Shown one piece after another: positions 36,350 through 49,030 of a stretch of 64,000 bases of DNA (the first letter of the stretch is position 1; each line of letters starts with the position of its first letter). This DNA is from Ustulina deusta (Eukaryota; Ascomycota; Sordariomycetes; Xylariales; Xylariaceae). The notes beneath the pieces were generated by a model, which saw only the letters and a program-made list of their open reading frames with translations, was not told where the DNA came from and made no database searches. The position numbers were made by a program, and so were the translations under genes. Location: NCBI GenBank assembly GCA_023159155.1, contig JAJNNX010000020.1, positions 248,001 through 312,000 of the forward strand. Reading direction: 5' to 3'.

Positions 36350-39300
36350 TGTTGCAGTTTATAATTAGTAAACCGCTTTTTAAAAGTAAAGTCTAACTTA
36401 AGCTTAAATATTTGTGTTATTTATAATAAAAAATAATACTCCGCTTTAAATAATTAAAAATAAAATATCTGCAAGTTATAAATTGTTTTTAGATATTAGC
36501 TAGGTATAAGTATATAGAGTTAATATAAGATTTTAGAAATCTTTTATTAAAATGGTCTATTATTAAAAAAACTTCTGTTTAGCTGTTTTATATACTAGAA
36601 TATAAAATACTTACGTATATTAGCGCCGAACTTATAATACTAAGCTTTAAAAATCTCTTTTGCTACTTTATTACTTATATTAGTCTATTTAATACTATTA
36701 ATACTATTTTTATATTTTATTAGCGTAGTAATTTTAAAGCAGTGCTTTATTTATATATTTTTAAATAAACTAATTATATTATTAATATATATATTAAATA
36801 AAATGTTTAACTAGCAAGTATATAATATTACTATTTTATTAAAGCTTATAACTAGAATATAAGTACTATAAATATATTTTAGTTTAATAGTAATAAGTTC
36901 TAGCTAAATAAATTTTTTAATTATTAAATTTTAGAAAATTTATAGCTAATTTATAAAAAAATAAATCGAAGCTTTTAAAATAATCCAATAGCTTTTTATT
37001 ATAAATGCTAGGTTTTTTTTTTGTTTAAAAATTTATAATACTAAAATAAACATTATATTTTAGTCCTAGGATTAACAAAATTTTATATATTAAAAACGCT
37101 TAAATTAACAAAATAAAAAGGCATAAATAAAATATTATATTATATATATAACTATTTTAAGTTATTACGTAGTATGTTATTTTTTAGCAAACATAAAACA
37201 TTTAGTTTTTTTGTAAAAAATAAATAAATAAAATAATTGTTAAGTTTAACCTTATTTTTAATACAAACAATATTTTTTTTAAACTAAGTGCTTAAAAATA
37301 ATATATAATAATTATTAAAATAAAATTAAACTAAAGTTTAAAAATATTTGTTTATAAAACTAAAGCAAATAATATTTTTAATATATTTAATATAATTAAA
37401 AATAAAGTAATAAATTTTAATAAAAAGATTAAAAAAAATATAAGTATTATTACTCTAATAATCCTGCTATGTTTGCAAAGTAAGTAAAAAACGCTACAAT
37501 TAAACGGAAATAGCTAAAAAAGGTACAAATTAGCTAGCTATACTACCAAAAAGCATTTTTTGTAGTATACCTATTTGCAGCAAGGCTATGTTGGCTCGGG
37601 GGGCAATAAAGTAAAAGATTTCTTTTATTTCAAAAAGTCGGACAGGCAGCTACCGAATGTGTAGCTAAAAAAAGAAAAAAAAAGCAGAAGCAACGTAGTA
37701 GAACCTGACTGCAGCAGTAACAAAAAATAGTATCTATGCTTGTAAAATTGCTATAGCAGTAGCGGAATGGCAGTTTAACGTAATAAAAATAAAAATGTAG
37801 AACAGAACTATAAGAAGACCTTGAAGCGGCGTGGCTACAGATCTTTATCCGATCGATCCCTATTAAAGAGGGCCGGGGGTGGGGGTAGGTGGAATAGATA
37901 GGTAGGTTAGGTAGGTTGAGGGGCGCGGGCTTAAAAGTAACACAGCGCAGTAGAGCTTTTTAATAGGAGAAAGAACTAAAATAAGCTTCTAGCTTTTGTT
38001 GCTAGTGCGGGCATTGCACCTATTGCTTAATAATATATTACTTTTTAAGTTTTAACCCGCTATTAGTTAAATAAAAAGTTAAAATAACCTGCGCTTGACT
38101 ACTTGCGTTATATTTAGGGCTAAAAGCGCAAAAACAACAACGCTTAAATTAAACAAGTCTTATTTGTTTGGGCTTTTAAAAAATAATAGCTCCGAGGTAT
38201 AATTTCTATTTATTTTTAAACCCGTCTAGATATAATTAGCGCACTTTTTGTGTTATTTCATTATATTATTAAAGGTTTAATAATAAACAATAAAACTTTG
38301 TATAAAAAGCATAAGAAGAAATACTATGGTTTTTGCTTTCTTTTGATGCTCGGTACAAGTATTTAATCTTTTTATAGCATAGGGCTTTAGCTAATACTAT
38401 AGCTAGCGGAGATCCTATAGAGTGTATTAATTTTTTTAGACAAAATAAAAAATATAAAGATCGAAAGTATAGAATATTTTAAAACCAAAAATAGACGTAT
38501 TTATAAGTGCTTTTAAAGGTTAGCTCTATAAGTTAAGATTAAGAGAGGTCCTTAATTTTATACTTTTATTACTTACTAAAAGACATAAGCGTTATCTTAA
38601 GTGTCAAGCAAAGAAGTCTAGAGTTTAAATATTTAGGTAAAGTAGCGCCCTAGATATCAAAGGCAATAAAGAGGTTCCTGGAAACTACTTGCTTTAAGTA
38701 CCTAAACGTGTGGTTGTAAAGGGGTGAAATTCATTTTATTACTAGTGCTATAGCTCTAAATAAATAGCAATGCATCTTTTGCTAATAGAAATAATAACAT
38801 AATAACTTTTTATAAAAATAAAGCTATATAGCTTTTAAGTAATATAATGGCTTATTATATAAATTTATCTTAGGGGATTCTGTTTTTTTTATAACAATAT
38901 TTCTTTATAATTTGCTTTCTGAAATAAGCGTAGTAACTTAGCTAAGTTATGCTTGTTATAAAGTATTACTATTATAAGTTATAACTTTTGTTTTTACTAA
39001 TTGATTTTTGCTACTGTTTGCTTTTTAGTTTTAGTTAACCCGGCCGGCTCTATTATAATATAGTAGTTTGCTTTTTAGAAATTAAGTACTACTCTGCAAA
39101 TTTAATATATTAAAATAATAATCTTATTTAAAAATAAATAATTATATAATAAATTAAAGTTATTTAGAATTTAGTTATATTTATATTTATTATTAGTAGC
39201 GCTTATATTATTCTTTGTTATAGTATTAAATAGGACTATTTTAATATTTTTTTTATAAATATATATAAAAAGTATATAAGTAATAAAAACTAATAAAAAA

Positions 39301-42300
39301 GATTATATAAACATTATTATATAGTAGATATTTGTTTTATTTTATAGATTTAAGTTGTTTGTAATAAATATTTATAATTTATAAAATAGCATTTTATTAA
39401 TAAATTAATAAAGCTAATTCAATCTTAGTAATTATTAACTAAGCTTTTTGTAGTATAGCTATAAAAAAGATTTTTTAAAAATATTAACTATTTTATTCTA
39501 GCTTTTAGTAAAGTATACTTTGTATGCTATTACTTTAAGCTAATTGATTGCTTTATAGCGTAAATCTTTATTTTTAATTATATTTATATCTAGGAGATAG
39601 GCAAGAAAAAAGTATACTCCGGTACAGGTTAGCTATATTTATATCTTTTATAATCCTTGGCTTATTTTAGCTGCTATATTATTATTTTTATTGCTTTTTA
39701 ATAAACTAGCTTTAATACTTTGTTAGGTTGGTTTAAGACCTATTTAACCGCCTTACTTTTAATTTTGCTTTTTTTTAAGTAGTAAGCGTTATATATAGCT
39801 TTATACCTTAGCTATTATATATTAGAAAGTATCCTATGCAAAATTGTTTTTTATAAAGTAGTTAATATATTTAATAGTAATTTTTTTGCTTTTTTTTTTA
39901 ATTAGCTGCTTTTTAAAAATATTAATAGGACAACAAGCTATTAATAAGCAAAGTACTAATTTTTTTTTTAGCTTATTTAGTATTTTTTGGTAAGCTTAGA
40001 GCTTTATTTTAGTTTTTTTATTTGTGCTATAGTTTAGGTTATTAAAAAGATATTTATAATTTGTTTATACTATTTTTAAAGACTATATATTATTAATATT
40101 TCTAATGCGCTTTTTTTATTTTTATTAAATTTATAAAAATATTTTTATTTTTACTAGAAAACTTATTATTTATATTATTATATATAATATAAAGTTTAGT
40201 AGTACTATATTAACTAACTAATATAAACTAATTATTTAATATTAGGTAATTTTTAATAAAAAACTATATTTTTTTATTAATATTAAATTATTAAATAGCT
40301 ATACTAGTAATTAATTATATATAATCTTATTTATAATATAACTATTAGTTTTTAATATAGTTATTATATTAGATAAAAAGTTTAAAATATATTGCTATTA
40401 TATATATTATATTAAAAATTTTATAAAATTTAACTATTTAATAATATATTGCTATAAGTAATATAATATATATATATTCTATTAAGTATAGTACGTTTAA
40501 TTAACTAAAATAGTAGTTATAGTATTTTATTTATTTTTAAAGCAAATATTATTAATTTTTTATTATAATTTTATTTTTTTAAAGTTTAATAATTTTTTTA
40601 TAGTTAGCTTTAATTATAATAAATATAACAAATATAAATAAAACTTTTATAGTTTTATTAAAACTTATTAAATCTTTTAAATAACTACTTTAAATATTAT
40701 ATATAAATTATTAAATTAATATTTATTATATTATATATAGCTAATATGTAGCAATTTTTATATTAAACTTAAAAAGCTTTAGATTTATAATAAATATTAA
40801 GCACTAGAACATTTTATATATTTTTGCCTAATTATTTTTAGTAATATAACAATTTATATATTAATTACTAAATTTAATATAAAGTTTATAACTATTATTA
40901 TTATTAAAAATATTAAATATAAGTTTTAGTTTTTAAATTAAGATTTTATTATTATTATTATTAAATAGTTTAATTATTTTAATTAGTTTTAAACGTTTTA
41001 TATAAAATTAGTTTTAATCCTCCGGACTTTTTTGCTTTATAAAATTTAAACTATTATTTTAGCAAATATTAATATTTAGCTTAAAATTTAGGCTTAAAAT
41101 AAAAGCGCTATTATTTATTTTTTTAGTACTAAAGCTAGTTATTAGTTTTTAATAAACAGCTAGATTTTTAATCGATTTAGAACTTTTTATTTAAAAGCTT
41201 ATAAGCTTAAATATAACAAATTTTTTGCTATTTATTTCTAGTTTATTATTTAAAATAATAATAAGTTCTTTATAATATATATAATAAATATTTAGCTAAT
41301 TTTTTTATTTATTAATACTTAAGCTAGCTTAGCTATTTTTTAACTTATTAATTAATATTTTATTATTTTTTTTTATATTTTTAATAGGTTAAATAAATTA
41401 AAGCTTATTATTTTTATTTTTAAATAATATAAAAAATATATTAAGCTTTTTATTAGATTTAAAAATATTAAGCTTTTATTATATAGTTTATTAGTTTATA
41501 ATAATAAGTTTTAATATTTATAAAATAATTTGGAGCTTAGAAATATTATATTACTATTAGCTAAAAAATTTTTTATATAGTTTTATATAATGTTTTTTTA
41601 ATAACTAGATTTTATTATATATTTTATTAATTATATTTTGCTAACTATATTTTTAGGCCTATTTTTAAAATATATTTATTTTTTAAAATAATATAAATAG
41701 TTTTTATTATTTTTAATTATTAATATAACTTTAAATAGCTCTATTTATAATATAACTAGTAGTTTTATTAGTAAGTATTATATATTTTTTATGCTAGATT
41801 TTTGTTATTTTTTGTTTATTTTAAACTTTTTTTTATATTTTTAGGTTTATATTATTATTTAAATTACTATAAAAAAATAAAACAATATTATTTTTAAAAT
41901 TATATGTTTTAATAATTATATTAGTTTTATTTTTAATAATATATTTTAAACTTTGCTATATTTTTAAAAAATAATATTCAAAAAATTTATATATTTATAA
42001 ATATTATTAGCAAGATATTTTTATATAACAAATATTAATTTTATTTTTATTATATAATTTAATTTTTACTTTAATAAGCTTAGTATAAATAAAACTAAAT
42101 TAAAATATTATATTTAGATTAACTACTTGCTTAATATTAATTCTGCTTAAAAAAAAAGTTAATATAACGTATTGCAAGTTTTAATAAGTTATAAAATGGC
42201 CTATAATATTTAGAAAAGCAGTAGCTATAATTATAGCTATAGCTATAAGTATAAGTATTAATATAAATAAAAAAAAACTATAAATTAATAGGCCGATATT

Positions 42301-42840
42301 TTAAGTATAAAAAACTAGTTTTAATTCTAAAACAAAATAATTATTAAAGTAATTTTTATATAACTAGCTTTAGCGCTAAAGCTTATAATAAATATATTTA
42401 AAAGTATTTTTATACTTTAAAGATTTGATTCTAAAGTTATTATATAGTTTTAACTTATTAAAATAAATAAGAATAATATACTTGTTAGCTTTTTATTTAT
42501 ATAAATAAGCTTTAAATTATTAAATAGGTAAAAGTTTTAATAAAAAAACCTTAATCTAGTTTTAATCTAAAAAATAAAATGTTTGCACTACTTTATTAAT
42601 GTCCTAACTAAAAAAGTCATTATTTATTTTTAAAATATTTATAATAAGGCATATTTGTTTAGTTTATAGTTAATAATAGATTAAATAAATAGTTATAAAA
42701 AAAAAGGCTAGCTTTATGGGATATTATCTAGAGATATAAAACTATAAATAGTAAAAATTATAGCAGAAAGGAATATATATAATATGGGGCATTTAGGGAT
42801 AATAAAAACAAGGAATATAGCAGTGACTAATTAGATGAAA
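36350..42840. repeat. RIP-degraded AT-rich repeat block
   Basis: A/T-dominated RIP-type sequence, almost certainly several transposon ghosts. 37450-38760 is less biased, with a G-rich stretch at 37869-37930, but shows no coding frame. No LTR pair or catalytic motif was resolved in 39000-42600. Confidence 0.75.
37869..37930 (+). repeat. G-rich tract with GGTAGGTT-like units
   Basis: Runs such as GGCCGGGGGTGGGGGTAGG followed by GGTAGGTTAGGTAGG. Enough G-runs for a G-quadruplex on the plus strand. The units are irregular, so this is not a telomere repeat. Confidence 0.6.
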
Positions 42841-44155
42841 CAGTAAATAGTAGTAAAATGGCCTAGTTGGTACGGGGAGGGCATATTGAGAGGAGCTGTT
42901 GATACGGAGAGAGAGAGAGAGTTGTTGATGTTTCCGGGCCGTGATCGAGAAAGCAATTGTTTGTTGCGAGGAAGGTACGCCTCACGAGCTACCTAGCAAC
43001 CGCCCTGCAGAGGACAACCAGCCCGATGCGCCTTAATAGCCATAGTCTAGGTAAATGATTTATAAAGATATTCTATTATGGTGACTAAATGAGAAAGCAG
43101 CCGCGGATAAAATATACCTTGCTAGACACATATATATTACTATATTAGGTAGAATAAACAATAATTATTCTTGTAATAATGATTAACTTGAGTTTAATAT
43201 ATAATAGTAGTAAAGAAAACAGTATTAAAACTATTAACTATTGTAGTCTTTTTAATAGAAATTGGGAAATATAGGTTTTACAAAGAGTATCTTTTAATAC
43301 ACGTAAGCTGAGTTCGAGGTATTGAATAGAGGCTCGATGCATGTGGGGCGCTGCTTGAATTAGTGTCATTACTAGCGTGACTCGGGATAGAGAGGGGTAG
43401 GGCGGGGTAGGTACAATACCCATGCTTCAACTAGCCATGACCTTTAAGTCCATCCAATTACACAGTTTAGGAAACACTACAAACTATTAATCAATGCAAT
43501 AATTTATTTATTTTATTTTATTCTATTCTTTTTTTCCTGTATTGATAAAATGTTTACCTCGATAAAAAAGCTTTTGGGATTTCGGCAAACTGTCGCTTAA
43601 GTATTTACTGAACCTGTAGTAGATACGATGGACGTTGTATAAGGATTACCCCTCACAGTGGATGCCTGTCAATTACCTCGCTAGCCCATTTGCAACACAA
43701 CAAACCCAGTAAGTTTAGGTACGGAAGTAGGTACCAGCCCTTCTTGCACTGCCACTTTTACCTGCCACAGTAACTGAGACATTGATATCTTATCATTATG
43801 TAACTGCATGCTATTCCACGCTAAGATATATGAGGTACCTAGATACACGTATGTACTGATACAACAAGACAGGACAGTGTCTGTACTGAGTAGTCAGAAT
43901 GGTATATCCAGGAAGGTAGGTCAGGGGCCAGAGGCGCCCCCCCGCTATCCCTTTTAGTGGATAGGCCGTACGCCTATCTCAATTGCCACCTGTTTACGCC
44001 TGCCACTTTTCCCCGCCACAGTACGATAAGCTAGACGTTTAATATTAAACCTGTCGCCATTTACCACCTATCTGTTCAATACATCCTCCGCACTCACTAT
44101 CATTTCTTCCGTTTAGACTGCGCTTTCACATAGCCAGCCTCGTCTTAGGCACAAA
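42841..44155. other. Gene-island left part, no gene called
   Basis: Normal composition. It contains a (GA)n run near 42908-42922 and two imperfect direct copies of TGCCACTTTTNCCNGCCACA (43750 and 44001). No coding frame of convincing composition on either strand. The right end serves as the upstream region of the F-box-like gene. Confidence 0.5.
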
Positions 44156-45448
44156 ATGCCGATCTCTGCGCACGTCCGCCAACCATCCATGGTGATGGCT
44201 AAAAGATGTGTAGGCAAGGATGGTACATATTTAGATGCCGTCGCGCCGCTTTCTGCTGATCGCACCAGAGCTTGGAGGACTGTTAATAAAAGCCCTCTCT
44301 TTGAGTTATGGGATAGCATCTCAGATAAAGCGAAAATAAAGGCCCCTCTTATTTTCCAGGTTCTAACGAAAGACCATTGTTACAAAATGATAACCGTGGC
44401 TCAATCCATCACACGGGCATTTAAGAGAAAGATCACACGCGATCGAAACGTAATTGAGAACAGCATGGAAAAAGCGTACGACAAGACTACGAAACCTCAG
44501 TGTAGACAGGGGGGCGCACGGCAGTCATTTTTGTCGAAGCTCCCCGTCGAGATCATTGATATCATTGTCGAGTATTCTCTCGAGTATCGATTCCAGATTT
44601 TTATCTGGTTGGACAAACGACCGAAGGAAGTTAGGTGGATAGGCTCGCGGCCGAAGATGGAGCTTATTTACAATGAGCGTCCATGGTTACTTACCAAGGA
44701 AGAGATCCTTTCGAACAACTTAAGCGAAGACGCCGTGCTCAATCTAAGGGATGCTTGGCCACAAATCTCGAGCGTGCCCTTATTCCATGTTTGCAAACTA
44801 TTACGGGGGCGGCTCTTGGGCGTCGCGGTTCGCAAGTGGACAGAATTGGAGCCGTGGATCGAAGGTGAAGCGAGAATCAGCTATTTATCTCCCCGGGCTG
44901 GAGCCAGGGGGAACCACTGGATGCGCATCGGCATTCTCCCGTCAGACAGCACCTACCACCGCCAGCCCCCAAACCCGGGACAGCTTCGCGATATCCCCTA
45001 TTTGCTACGCGACAGATCTTATCGGCTACACTTTGAAACCGTCTGGTCGTGGGAAAAAAAGGCACTGCTCACGCCGCTCCGTGATATCCTGGGCTTCGCA
45101 GACGACTTTGGTCATACCCGTTCTATCACGGTGACCTGCAGAGTATGTTTCCTAGAGCCAGATAACAAGCTATCGCGCAAAGAGTTAGCCGACACACTCT
45201 ATGATTGCGAGGGTGGGGTTTTCCGCATAATTGCAGATGAAATCGCGACGGTTTTCGACGTGGCCGCTTGGGATGTTGTTACTGGACGGTCAGGGCTGTG
45301 GCCTGACTATTGCCTCTTGCCGAACTGTATGAGGTATGACGACAAAATCGACGCTTGCCAACACATTGTGCCTGAGTTGAGCTACCGGATATTGAATGTA
45401 CAGCTTCGTTTGATTCCTTACTTTGGGGAAGCACCTAGTTGGATCTGA
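44156..45448 (+). CDS. F-box-like protein (430 aa)
   Basis: Single-exon frame of 430 codons with balanced composition and no RIP-type stops, apparently intact. Residues about 124-150 read SFLSKLPVEIIDIIVEYSLE, the LP-x-E-I-x-D-I-I pattern of an F-box. F-box proteins usually hold a substrate for ubiquitination by an SCF complex through Skp1. The N-terminal 120 residues are basic and of unknown role, and the C-terminal 280 residues carry no repeat or motif I recognise. The first ATG follows an A-rich leader (GGCACAAAATG); a second in-frame Met lies at codon 12. It is flanked by relics and RIP blocks, typical of dispensable, fast-evolving gene islands. The F-box call rests on the short motif only. 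Confidence 0.75.
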   Translation: MPISAHVRQPSMVMAKRCVGKDGTYLDAVAPLSADRTRAWRTVNKSPLFELWDSISDKAKIKAPLIFQVLTKDHCYKMITVAQSITRAFKRKITRDRNVIENSMEKAYDKTTKPQCRQGGARQSFLSKLPVEIIDIIVEYSLEYRFQIFIWLDKRPKEVRWIGSRPKMELIYNERPWLLTKEEILSNNLSEDAVLNLRDAWPQISSVPLFHVCKLLRGRLLGVAVRKWTELEPWIEGEARISYLSPRAGARGNHWMRIGILPSDSTYHRQPPNPGQLRDIPYLLRDRSYRLHFETVWSWEKKALLTPLRDILGFADDFGHTRSITVTCRVCFLEPDNKLSRKELADTLYDCEGGVFRIIADEIATVFDVAAWDVVTGRSGLWPDYCLLPNCMRYDDKIDACQHIVPELSYRILNVQLRLIPYFGEAPSWI

Positions 45449-45518
45449 TCTTTTTCGATGTATGAGGTTCGGCATATATAGGCGCCGGGGGCGTGGCACG
45501 GGTACAGGAATCCGATAG

Positions 45519-46038
45519 GTGTATTACATGGATTCTTGTTTTTGGCGTAATTACGCTATAGCTAGGTGGAATGCGCAGTTTGTTTGTTCAGGTGCCTGGA
45601 ACGTGGTACTCAAGTTGGTTGATCGCAGCGAGGCCACCCACGGTTACCTCGTTGATGCTACGTGGATACCCAGAAAGAAGTATTTATCTACAGGAGAGCT
45701 ATTTTAGTATCGATCGGCCGATAGCAGAGCATTTCGAGAGCTGCAAAAAAGAGGCCGAATTTGTCTCTTGTGAGCTTATATGTCGATTTCTGGACGTCCT
45801 AGCTTCTAGGATTTAAAGATATCCAACTCCTGGATATCACCACCACTTGCGCTATATACGACAGAGCATAAACAGATTCGGTTAATCGCCATCTATGAGA
45901 CAGTATGCCTCTCCGGGCGACTTTATCGAAGCATGGGTGTTCAGTGGAGGTGCCCTCATTGGAAAGATTCCGGCCGATATACTCCATGCAGATGCTCCGC
46001 GAGGTCCTGGGGATAGGGCCTGGGTGCGGCCACTTTGA
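45519..46038 (+). pseudogene. Shattered coding relic downstream of the F-box-like gene
   Basis: Three plus-strand stretches with protein-like composition follow each other in different frames. These are 45519-45707 (GAWNVVLKLVDRSEATHGYL), about 45680-45816 (SYFSIDRPIAEHFESCKKEA) and 45895-46038 (SPGDFIEAWVFSGGALIGKI). Frame changes between them, without obvious introns, suggest an old gene broken by frameshifts. Not similar to the neighbouring F-box-like protein by eye; family unknown. Confidence 0.3.
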
Positions 46039-46716
46039 TTCAGGCAGATTTTCAACCCATTCTTGTGGTATATTCTATACGTATTCAAAAACTAATATCA
46101 ATACTGCTTTACATGTTTGGTAATCCGCTATATAATTCTTTATCCGCTGCAGTTCAGGGCTGGGACTAACTCTACGAGATCCACCCGTTGATCAATATCG
46201 TTGATCAACGCCAATTCAATGCAATTCCACAAAGTATAGGCGTTACACTCAGCTTGTTTCCCTTGGAGTGGCACGCCGCGTATACCTCCAAAATAATTAT
46301 AAAAGGGGAAGACATAATCGAGGGTCAGCCCGACGATAACTAAGCTGATTATTCTAATCGGTAAATTCCGATGTACCGAGCGCTCCTATCAGACACTGTG
46401 TTGTATAGGTAAGAGGCTTACTGCCTTACATAAGCATACCCCGTATATCTAACAGCTCCCATTTGTCGGAGAAGGAGGGTCGAACCAGCGCGGAACGTGA
46501 CTGGGCACAACTAGCGCCGACATAGATCCCAGCATGCTACAGAACCGCGCGTCTTTAGACCCGGACGTCGCCGTTTTCGTGGGCGGCAGTTGGGCCAATC
46601 AAAGTCGATCAGGTGCACAACTCGCTGAACATAAATAACCGTGCACCTCCTGCAACCCTCAACAGTTTTCTCATTTCAATTTTCCAAAGGGGTACCGAAT
46701 AGTAATACGCACAAAC

Positions 46717-47025
46717 ATGTCAACACAACAGCGGCGGCAGCAGCGAAATCAACCATCCTATGCCAACAGGCTACAGGAGATATGCCAAAGAGCATTAATC
46801 ATTGAAACACAATATAATAAACCAGTCAAGGTCTATATACAATACGGCGGCTATAACTTCCAGTTATTGCCCGGGTCGCGTCGCATTACATCTACTAGCA
46901 GCGCGGCAGGCGAGCTTAACGAAGAAGAGGAAAAGAAGATTGCCGAGTTGATGGCCCTGTTGAATTGGAAGCCGCAGTTTGGCGAGACAGGACAAATCCC
47001 TCTGCCAGCGGAGCTTATTCAGTAA
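46717..47025 (+). CDS. Small basic/acidic protein (102 aa), unknown
   Basis: A 102-codon frame from ATG 46717, in good context (ACAAACATGTC) after a CT-rich fungal-type leader. The N-terminus is Gln/Arg-rich, and the core reads YANRLQEICQRALIIETQYN then VKVYIQYGGYNFQLL. The C-terminal half has an acidic helix (GELNEEEEKKIAELMALLNW). The core pattern (R-L-x5-Q-R-A-x-I-I ... V-K-V-Y-I) loosely recalls a MADS-box helix-strand, a weak resemblance only. The stop overlaps a consensus donor (CA/GTAAGG at 47021). An intron to an acceptor near 47068 could extend the protein. Confidence 0.55.
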   Translation: MSTQQRRQQRNQPSYANRLQEICQRALIIETQYNKPVKVYIQYGGYNFQLLPGSRRITSTSSAAGELNEEEEKKIAELMALLNWKPQFGETGQIPLPAELIQ

Positions 47026-47193
47026 GGAATGCACTGTGTCCACTGGGCTTGAGGACGCACTGGTGCAGAAGACACCTTCGTGGTTGCGGCTTTCAAGAGA
47101 ATGTACAACTCGAATCCAGATTTCTCGACAATGTATTGGCCTTTCTTTTCTTTCTACCATTCCCTCCGATGAAGATCAGCTTGGGGTCAATGA

Positions 47194-47663
47194 AACGCTA
47201 AGGCGGCTGGGCTAGGAATTCGCGGCAAGGAGTTGGGATCAGATGTATCGATATCGCGGACTCTCATCAATGTGTACACAGCGGAGCAGAATACTTGGTC
47301 TATTCTTGGTCTATTTACTCGCTTGCGTCCCGTTGACCTCGTCCAACCCCGTAGTTACTCGTTCGACTCGGTGCCTCGTTAAAGCCTACTCTACTCGGTC
47401 TTGCGAGCCAACAGGCTTTTGCTACTTACTTAAAGGAAAAACCGGCCTTTTATTACAACAAGTATTATTTAGGCATTGCCCCTGTTATAGCAGAGCTCGC
47501 CTACCAAATTGCCTATAATCTCGTCATACGCAATATAGCCGAAAAGAGCCGCGAGATTTTGGAATTATTTTTCGGCGGACCTATGCTATTGCCCGAGCCT
47601 AGTACATCACCCAACACTATAGAATTTTTTTTCAAATTTATACGCTTATATAATCAAGTCTAA
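47194..47663 (+). pseudogene. Frameshifted coding relic
   Basis: An open frame at 47194-47379 (RGKELGSDVSISRTLINVYT ... SYSFDSVPR, TAA at 47380) passes by a one-base shift near 47365 into a second frame open from 47355 to TAA 47661-47663 (QQAFATYLKEKPAFYYNKYY, then GIAPVIAELAYQIAYNLVIR). Both have strong coding composition and adjoin, so this is best read as one gene with a frameshift. No start codon in good position. Upstream it abuts the 102-residue gene and could be a former 3' part of the same transcript. Family not recognised. Confidence 0.4.
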
Positions 47664-48195
47664 AGAACACTATAGTAATAGTACTAGTTTGGGTTAAGAT
47701 TTAGAAGCCAAACTACTGGTTAGCTCTCCTGCAATAGTTACGCGATTTGTTTGTTGCAGAGCAAAAGTTGCGTCTGTTTTTAGGGACCCCAACAAAAAAT
47801 AGTGGTAGCTTATAGCGATAGGACTATATAATGCGTTTTTTTCTAGTCAGGGGCCAAGCTTAAGGTTAAAGAGGGTCTGCGCTTTCAACTTGTATCATTA
47901 TTGAAATAAACCACTCTAGTTTTTATGCTTATATTATTTTTGCTATTCTTTATTCAGTGTTTTTTTTTTTTTTAAGTTCTTTCTGCGATGGATACCCTGC
48001 GAGATTCGCACACATAAGCATGACACCAGTTATTTGCATGATGATAAGTTCTCAACTCACCTATATTGCGGCATTGTCTGAACGCGAGAGATTATTACCA
48101 TTATTATCACCGAAAATAGATACTAGAAATCGACAACATTACATCAAAGTCTTATTTGGGTGGTAATAGCGCTATGGAATAGAATGTTGTACTAG
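47664..48195. other. Intergenic, no gene seen
   Basis: Moderately A/T-rich, with a T-tract near 47959. The open frame at 47957-48166 has no coding character. Confidence 0.5.
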
Positions 48196-48800
48196 TTAAC
48201 CTGTACTACATATACAGACCTTGCATAGCACCATGCGGTGGCTTCTGCTGGCCAGACGCCAGGCCGTAACAAACGGAAGCAGCGTACTGATGGCCTTTTC
48301 CTTCTAGGCTGCCTTCAACTCCAAGTCACCATCCATGTATACCTCGTCGGTCTTCCTGATCTACTAGTGCTGCCGACCCAGTCCTTCGAAATCGATTCGG
48401 AGCCTATTGTTACGGCTAGCTGTCTCCCGGTCGATGTTGCGAAACTGTGGCCACGAGGAATCCAACACCTGGTGCTGGTATTCAGCTGCGAGGAGGGCTT
48501 CGGCAAGACACGCGGGGCCGGCACGGCTTGGATCCTAGGGAGACGAGAGTTAGTACAAGCTTCCAAGTGGTCCGCCACGAGGCGTCTAATATACCAGGTA
48601 GCCTTGACGAGAATGCCTTCCTAGAGCTTCCCGAGGTTGGGGCAGGGCACCCAGGCTCGTGCTGCCTCGTCGCGAGACACGTGTTCTTTGCCGCAGCGAC
48701 TACATTTCGCGACGATGGCGATTTGGGTAGTGGCCGGGCGCTAGTACAGAGCAGCGGTGGTGGTATTGCTCATCGTGGCAGGCGTCGGACGGGATGGGAG
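48196..48800 (-). pseudogene. Spliced gene relic with RIP-type stops
   Basis: Minus-strand exon 48534-48196 reads DPSRAGPACLAEALLAAEYQ ... GLGRQH, then TAG TAG, then KTDEVYMDGDLELKAA, TAG, KEKAISTLLPFVTAW, ending at TAA 48196. The three stops fit CAG CAG and TGG. It is preceded by a textbook 60-nt fungal intron at 48594-48535 (GTATAT ... TACTAAC ... CCTAG). The upstream exon continues in phase (REALGRHSRQGYL). Further upstream, in another frame, a Cys-x2-Cys stretch (KCSRCGKEHVSRDEAARAW) may belong to the same gene. The good intron shows that this was a host-like gene. Family unknown. Confidence 0.45.
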
Positions 48801-48840
48801 GGGCGACGTTGCTAGATGTTGGTAGAATCAGTGAAAACCC

Positions 48841-48863
48841 AAAAAAAAAAAAAAAAAAAAAAG
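48841..48863 (+). repeat. Poly-A tract (23 A)
   Basis: Twenty-three consecutive A followed by GAGAGAAAG. It could be the tail of a retroposed copy or a simple homopolymer; no target duplication was established. Confidence 0.8.
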
Positions 48864-49030
48864 AGAGAAAGAATTAGAGAGGGATGTTGTATAGATAGTG
48901 GGCAAAGTTAGTGCTTCCTTGTGCAGCGAAGTAATTAACTAATTAACACCTCACAACTGTCAGCAAATAACGCTATTGCTGCTCTATTCGAGCCAGCTAG
49001 CTACCTACTCATGCATAAGTACTCCTCCCT

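Noticed and set aside
37895..37918. Telomeric repeat GGTAGGTTAGG
   Set aside because: Units are irregular and few, internal to the window; not TTAGGG arrays.
44454..45134. Alternative frames inside the F-box-like gene
   Set aside because: Nested shadows of the 430-codon frame.
48238..48815. Plus-strand frames of 128 and 122 codons
   Set aside because: The minus strand shows a better coding frame with a canonical intron here; plus-strand composition is that of antisense.
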